A DNA stretch of 9,834 bases, taken from positions 1 through 9,834 of the forward strand of contig NZ_JAILQF010000103.1 of the NCBI RefSeq assembly GCF_024699075.1, read 5' to 3'. The position numbers were made by a program, and so were the translations under genes. The notes under the pieces were generated by a model. That model had not been told where the DNA came from, searched no databases, and saw only the letters and a list, made by a program, of their open reading frames with translations. Each line of letters starts with the position of its first letter. The stretch's first letter is position 1. Shown in pieces: positions 6,712-9,834 of this stretch. The DNA comes from Butyrivibrio sp. (GTDB lineage: Bacteria > Bacillota_A > Clostridia > Lachnospirales > Lachnospiraceae).

Positions 6712-6862
6712 AAGGGCTCCTTTGTGTGATTGAAATATTTTAAGGTAAGTATGAATGTTTATAAGCAGCTAGGTTATGTATATGCCAATGCTATGACGCA
6801 GAAGAGTACTTCGTATACGATCATCGCGTTAAAGGGTTGAAAAGTAATATTGAATAGCAAAT

Positions 6863-6882
6863 TAAATGAACATGTTCATTTA
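6863..6882. promoter_or_regulatory. Perfect 20-bp palindrome, candidate operator
   Basis: TAAATGAACATGTTCATTTA is identical to its reverse complement. It contains a dyad of the length bound by dimeric helix-turn-helix regulators and includes T-N11-A patterns as required for LysR sites. It lies 151 bp upstream of the lysR start codon and 60-130 bp upstream of the AT-rich blocks that could hold the yeiH promoter. A self-complementary hairpin terminator is unlikely because it has no loop and no T run. Confidence 0.55.
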
Positions 6883-7042
6883 GCATATTTATCTGTTTTT
6901 GGTATAAGTGTGTAGTTTTATGGATAACGATAAATATTTTTTATGGATATATTATAATATATAATTTTATCTTTTGGTAATAGATGCATATAATAGAGCC
7001 TGCGAGTAAGAAATAGAGGGCTTTGATGTGGCGTAGCATAGA

Positions 7043-7083
7043 TTACGGATAAGGGGCTGTGTCTCATTATTGCTTGTCCGTAA
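7043..7083 (-). repeat. Palindromic repeat copy U1 (inverted orientation)
   Basis: Arms TTACGGATAAG (7043-7053) and CTTGTCCGTAA (7073-7083) form 11 pairs with one T-G wobble on the plus strand, 19-nt loop, 41 bp in total. Its reverse complement resembles the hairpins downstream of yeiH, closest to the one at 8611 (GCAATAATGAGACACA against GCAATAGTGATACATA). The 33-bp spacer 7084-7116 separates it from U2, and its reverse complement matches the downstream spacers (TTCCAGAACATTCA against TTCCAGTACCTTCA). Confidence 0.88.
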
Positions 7084-7116
7084 AGTAGAAGACTCTTGAA
7101 TGTTCTGGAAGAAAAT

Positions 7117-7158
7117 TTGCGGATAAGGGGGCTGTGATTCATTACTGCTTATCCGTAA
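7117..7158 (-). repeat. Palindromic repeat copy U2 (inverted orientation)
   Basis: Starts exactly 74 bp after U1. Arms TTGCGGATAAG (7117-7127) and CTTATCCGTAA (7148-7158) pair fully with one G-T wobble; one additional G in the interior makes it 42 bp. The left arm of U1 can pair perfectly over 11 bases with the right arm of U2, so two alternative leader folds are possible in a yeiH transcript. Confidence 0.88.
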
Positions 7159-7195
7159 AACAGGAAATTAAAAGAGTAATAATCGTAGAAATATA

Positions 7196-7222
7196 ACAGG
7201 ATAAACAATTTTAAGATCCTGT
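7196..7222 (+). other. Short inverted repeat in yeiH leader
   Basis: ACAGGAT (7196-7202) and ATCCTGT (7216-7222) form a seven-pair stem with a 13-nt loop, 33 bp before the yeiH start codon. It could be a protein site near a proximal promoter or a leader hairpin. There is no T run after it. Confidence 0.4.
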
Positions 7223-7242
7223 ATATTATAAGAATTAAATTT

Positions 7243-7247
7243 GGAGG
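7243..7247 (+). promoter_or_regulatory. Ribosome binding site fixing the yeiH start
   Basis: GGAGG lies eight bases before ATG 7256. A TTG codon at 7241 is in frame but overlaps this site and has no ribosome site of its own, so ATG 7256 (MSFIKKNW) is the start. Confidence 0.85.
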
Positions 7248-7255
7248 TTTATAAA

Positions 7256-8293
7256 ATGAGTTTTATTAAGAAAAACTGGATTGGAATTTTAGTATGTCTT
7301 GCAATAGCAGTGCCGTCATGGCTACTTGGAAAGCAGTTCCCAATTATCGGAGGGCCTGTAATCGCTATAATCGCAGGAATGATCATCACTTTATTCTGGA
7401 ACGATAAGAAAGAGGCAACTGATGGAATTAAATTTACATCAAAGATAATTCTTCAAGCTGCAGTTGTATTTCTTGGATTTGGTATGAACCTTGGTGTAGT
7501 ACTTGAAACAGGCAAGCAGTCACTTCCCATAATTGTATGTACTATATCAACTTCCCTTCTTATAGCATATCTGCTTCAGAAGGTAATGCATATTAAGGGC
7601 AATACCTCAGTTCTTGTAGGTGTTGGATCTTCAATCTGCGGCGGATCAGCAATTGCTGCAACTGCTCCTGTTATTGATGCTGATGATGACGAAGTAGCAC
7701 AGGCTATATCTGTTATCTTTTTCTTCAATGTGCTTGCAGCACTTCTTTTCCCAGCTTTTGGTCAGATGATTGGATTTGATACAGGATCAGGTGAAGCATT
7801 TGGAATATTTGCTGGTACAGCAGTCAATGATACCTCTTCAGTTACAGCTGCAGCTTCAACCTGGGATAGTATGTGGAATCTTGGAAGTCAGACTCTTGAT
7901 AAGGCTGTAACAGTCAAGCTTACAAGAACACTTGCAATTATTCCTATTACATTTGTTCTTGCTATGATCAGAGCTAAAAAGGCAAAAGAAGAGAACACTC
8001 AGGCTAATGGCTTTAGTTTTAAGAAAGCTTTCCCTATGTTTATAGTATACTTCATAATAGCTTCTATTATTACAACAATTGCTGTAAACTGCGGCGTTTC
8101 AGCTGATGTATTCAGTCCTTTAAAAGAACTTAGTAAGTTCTTCATCATCATGGCTATGGCTGCAATTGGTCTTAACAGCAATGTTGTAAAGCTTATCAAG
8201 TCAGGCGGAAAGCCAATTCTTCTTGGAGCTTGCTGCTGGGTAGGAATAACTGTTGTGAGTCTTTGTATGCAGCATGTAATGCATATTTGGTAA
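7256..8293 (+). CDS. yeiH: YeiH-family putative sulfate/sulfite exporter
   Basis: A 345-residue polytopic membrane protein of the YeiH/UPF0324 (PSE, Cons_hypoth698) family, normal family length. Hydrophobic segments occur at about 9-25, 29-47, 63-82, 90-107, 123-138, 150-170, 223-238, 260-278, 291-305 and 319-338. Conserved family blocks are present: [19 protein letters not shown] at 122-140, [22 protein letters not shown] at 145-166, [19 protein letters not shown] at 183-201 and KLTRTL at 221-226. The family is annotated as an anion exporter and linked to sulfite or sulfate handling in enterobacteria; transport direction and substrate here are inferred. The divergent LysR gene is the likely regulator. 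Palindromic repeats lie in its leader and beyond its stop, and the last codons (MHIW-stop) are duplicated 34 bp downstream. Confidence 0.92.
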   Translation: MSFIKKNWIGILVCLAIAVPSWLLGKQFPIIGGPVIAIIAGMIITLFWNDKKEATDGIKFTSKIILQAAVVFLGFGMNLGVVLETGKQSLPIIVCTISTSLLIAYLLQKVMHIKGNTSVLVGVGSSICGGSAIAATAPVIDADDDEVAQAISVIFFFNVLAALLFPAFGQMIGFDTGSGEAFGIFAGTAVNDTSSVTAAASTWDSMWNLGSQTLDKAVTVKLTRTLAIIPITFVLAMIRAKKAKEENTQANGFSFKKAFPMFIVYFIIASIITTIAVNCGVSADVFSPLKELSKFFIIMAMAAIGLNSNVVKLIKSGGKPILLGACCWVGITVVSLCMQHVMHIW

Positions 8294-8346
8294 ATAAAAT
8301 AACTACCTGTTAATGCATATCTGGTAATCAAGAAAAAACTACCTTT
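8277..8346 (+). repeat. Tandem duplication of the yeiH 3' end
   Basis: TAATGCATATTTGGTAA (8277-8293, encoding the terminal MHIW and stop) recurs as TAATGCATATCTGGTAA (8311-8327) with one change, ATT to ATC, synonymous if read in the same frame. Each copy is followed by AACTACCT (8301-8308 and 8337-8344), so the duplicated unit is about 34-36 bp and includes the left arm of the terminator hairpin. It may be a slippage duplication or the scar of a lost second copy. Confidence 0.8.
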
Positions 8347-8419
8347 ATGATATGTACCCGCTTTAATGAACATTGAGAAGTTCAGTAAGGAGGGTAAATA
8401 TCAGAAAAGGTAGTTTTTT
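8333..8419 (+). terminator. 87-nt long hairpin with T tract after yeiH
   Basis: Four stacked helices fold the whole segment. AAAAAACTACCTTT (8333-8346) pairs with AAAGGTAGTTTTTT (8406-8419), 14 perfect pairs. TGATAT (8348-8353) pairs with ATATCA (8398-8403). ACCCGCTTT (8356-8364) pairs with AAGGAGGGT (8387-8395) with one mismatch and one wobble. TGAAC (8367-8371) pairs with GTTCA (8380-8384) around an 8-nt loop. Only one- or two-base internal loops interrupt it. The outer A6/T6 ends would give a U6 tail on either strand, so it can serve as a bidirectional terminator between yeiH and the converging hydrolase gene. Its length is far above an ordinary terminator. Confidence 0.75.
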
Positions 8420-8429
8420 ATTGCTTTAT

Positions 8430-8799
8430 TATATTTTCCAGCATCTTTGGAAATCTTAAGTCTTACGGATAAGCTGTAGTGAAGCACAGTTCTTTATCCG
8501 CAATTATTGTTTAAGATCCTTTAGGATTCCTAAGTTTTACGGATAAGCTGTAGTGATGCACAGCCTCTTATCCGCAATTATTGTTCCAGTACCTTCAGGA
8601 TTCTTCAGATTTACGGATAAGCAATAGTGATACATAATCCCTTATCCGCAAATATAGTTACAATACTTTCAGGATTCTTCAAAACTACGGATAATCTGTA
8701 GTGATACAAAGTGCCTTATCTGTAAATTGAATTTCAAAGTCTTCAGAATTCTTCAAAACTACGGATAAGCAAAACTAAATCAATTCATCTTATCCGTAA
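8430..8799 (+). repeat. Five-unit array of 74-bp palindromic repeats
   Basis: Hairpins start at 8463, 8537, 8611, 8685 and 8759, exactly 74 bp apart. Each is 41 bp with arms TTACGGATAAG and CTTATCCGCAA or close variants. They are separated by 33-bp spacers (8504-8536, 8578-8610, 8652-8684, 8726-8758) that resemble each other (for example CTTCAGGATTCTTCA), and a homologous spacer precedes the first hairpin (8430-8462). Copies 1-3 keep the arms well; copy 4 is diverged (TACGGATAAT / CTTATCTGTA); copy 5 has perfect arms but an unrelated, AT-rich loop. Copies 1-2 share an inner CTGT/ACAG pairing and copies 1-4 a central AGTGA. The array fills the gap between yeiH and the converging hydrolase gene. 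Confidence 0.93.
8760..8798 (-). terminator. Last repeat hairpin as possible terminator of the hydrolase gene
   Basis: TACGGATAAG (8760-8769) and CTTATCCGTA (8789-8798) pair perfectly over ten bases with a 19-nt loop. On the minus strand the hairpin begins 12 bp after the hydrolase stop and is followed by GTTTTGAAG, a short U run. It is simultaneously copy 5 of the array, so a repeat may have been recruited as a terminator. Confidence 0.5.
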
Positions 8800-8810
8800 G
8801 TAGTCTAAAT

Positions 8811-9834
8811 CTACCATCCAGCTTTTATAAAGCTATCCAATTGTTCTATTACGTCCCTAAAATACTTCTTACGGATGTCTTCACTGGCATTAAATATTTC
8901 ATGCTTTGAGTCTTCATATACGATTTTTCTGGCTTGAGGGACTTTTTGCATAAATGCATCAAATCCTTCAGGTTTTACAAGTGTGTCCTTGCCTGCCTGC
9001 ATCAAGACGATTGGAATTTTGATCTTATAAGCATCTTTTAATATCTGCTGCGTTACATCGACGGCCGCCATGACCCAGCCAAGGCTTGCTCCGGCTGTCT
9101 GATAATGCATATCATCAATACGTTTACTAAAAAGATAGTTGAAGCGTACTTCAGATAAGGTGCTGCTATTGGCAAAATTGGATACCGGATTAAAATAATG
9201 CTGACCAGGGCACAGGCTTTTTTGCTTATGAAAAAGGATCATATATAGCTTTACAAGCTTCAGTTTAAAAGAGGTCATTTTGCCTGTGTTCATCATGATC
9301 ATGGGAGATGAAAGGAGAGCAGCTTTAAAAGTTTCAGGATGCTTTTCCAAATATAAAGATGCTACAGCTCCTCCCATGGAGTGAGCAAGGAGAAGTAGTG
9401 GAAGGCTCTCGCCACCTTGCTTTACAACGTTTTGTATGAATTCCTGTAAGTCGTTTACATAAGTATCAAACTTGTCAATGTAGACTACGTCATGTTCAGG
9501 GAGCTTGCCTTCAGAATATCCATGGCCGCGCTGCTCAAGAAAGTAAACGGTATAGCCTGCCTGCCATAAATACCAGACATACTCATGATACTTGCACCAG
9601 AATTCGCAGTAGCCGTGGACAATGACAATCACAGCCTTGGCATCTTTATTGACTACTTTGTAGTAATTGAGTTTTATATTATCGCTTGTTGTAAAAGTGG
9701 CATTTACTACATTGTTATCACGCCATGATTTATTAGCGCTGTTCATCGTAGATAAGAAGTCATCCTCACCAAGAAAAGATATATTGTTAATTGGATTACC
9801 GGCATTATTGTTTGTAGGAAAATCTGTATTACTA
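8811..9834 (-). CDS. Monoacylglycerol-lipase-like alpha/beta hydrolase, 5' end outside window
   Basis: Predicted serine hydrolase of the monoacylglycerol lipase/lysophospholipase (PldB, Hydrolase_4) group, cleaving an acyl ester; no signal peptide is seen in the visible part. Numbered from the ATG at 9746: oxyanion region VIVHGYCEF at 41-49, RGHGYSEGK at 73-81, nucleophile elbow AHSMGG at 121-126 (Ser123), acid Asp254 in MQAGKDTLVKPEG, and His282 in YEDSKHEIFNAS. The frame stays open from 9746 to the right edge and encodes plausible protein (NPINNISFLGEDDFLST before that Met). GGTGAGG is too far upstream of ATG 9746 to serve it, so the real start is probably beyond the window. It converges on yeiH, and the repeat array begins 12 bp after its stop. 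Confidence 0.87.
   Translation of the reverse strand, partial: SNTDFPTNNNAGNPINNISFLGEDDFLSTMNSANKSWRDNNVVNATFTTSDNIKLNYYKVVNKDAKAVIVIVHGYCEFWCKYHEYVWYLWQAGYTVYFLEQRGHGYSEGKLPEHDVVYIDKFDTYVNDLQEFIQNVVKQGGESLPLLLLAHSMGGAVASLYLEKHPETFKAALLSSPMIMMNTGKMTSFKLKLVKLYMILFHKQKSLCPGQHYFNPVSNFANSSTLSEVRFNYLFSKRIDDMHYQTAGASLGWVMAAVDVTQQILKDAYKIKIPIVLMQAGKDTLVKPEGFDAFMQKVPQARKIVYEDSKHEIFNASEDIRKKYFRDVIEQLDSFIKAGW

Larger units (their letters stand above)
6712..7255. promoter_or_regulatory. 544-bp divergent regulatory region between lysR and yeiH
   Basis: This stretch should hold both promoters and the LysR sites. Visible content, left to right: the lysR ribosome site; a 29-codon open frame at 6751-6840 preceded by AAGG; a perfect 20-bp palindrome at 6863-6882; very AT-rich DNA at 6900-6995 with TATAAT at 6953-6958 and again at 6989-6994, neither with a convincing -35; two palindromic repeats at 7043-7083 and 7117-7158; a 7-bp inverted repeat at 7196-7222; and the yeiH ribosome site. 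If yeiH is transcribed from the AT-rich block, its leader is about 250-300 nt and includes both hairpins. No longer coding gene is seen. Confidence 0.6.

Noticed and set aside
7241..7255. TTG start for yeiH adding MEVYK
   Set aside because: The TTG overlaps the GGAGG that serves ATG 7256 and has no ribosome site of its own.
8430..8799. CRISPR array
   Set aside because: Repeats are 41-bp palindromes that diverge from copy to copy, spacers are homologous to one another, and no cas genes are in the window.

Overview
The window looks like a chromosomal stretch from a low-GC, Gram-positive, anaerobic gut or rumen Firmicute, most plausibly a Lachnospiraceae member of the Butyrivibrio/Pseudobutyrivibrio type. 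That placement is an inference from AT-rich codon use, strong AGGAG-type ribosome sites, a Ser/Glu-rich lipoprotein and the gene families present. No rRNA, tRNA, CRISPR array, transposase or phage gene is visible.

Left part (1-2658, + strand): the 3' part of a flavodoxin-fold NAD(P)H/FMN oxidoreductase carrying a five-unit 39-bp in-frame repeat, then a YbgC-like acyl-CoA thioesterase and a lipoprotein of unknown function. Middle part (2764-5780, + strand): a closely spaced set that could be one operon, made of a 49-residue charged small protein, a YjbR/MmcQ-MGMT fusion with a Phe after the catalytic Cys, an inositol-monophosphatase-family phosphatase, an esterase-D-like alpha/beta hydrolase and a DUF3990 protein. 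They do not form an obvious pathway.

Right part (5827-9834): a LysR-type regulator on the minus strand faces a YeiH-family (putative sulfate/sulfite exporter) gene on the plus strand across a 544-bp divergent intergenic region. The arrangement parallels yeiE/yeiH of enterobacteria, so the regulator probably controls the exporter. A minus-strand monoacylglycerol-lipase-like hydrolase, cut by the window edge, converges on yeiH from the right.

The most unusual content is non-coding. A 74-bp unit (41-bp palindromic hairpin plus 33-bp spacer) occurs five times at exactly 74-bp phase in the convergent yeiH/hydrolase gap. Two more hairpins, also 74 bp apart, lie upstream of yeiH in the opposite orientation, so yeiH is bracketed by inverted copies of one repeat family. 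Between the yeiH stop and the array lie a duplicated copy of the yeiH 3' end and an 87-nt near-continuous hairpin ending in six T. A perfect 20-bp palindrome in the divergent region is a candidate operator.
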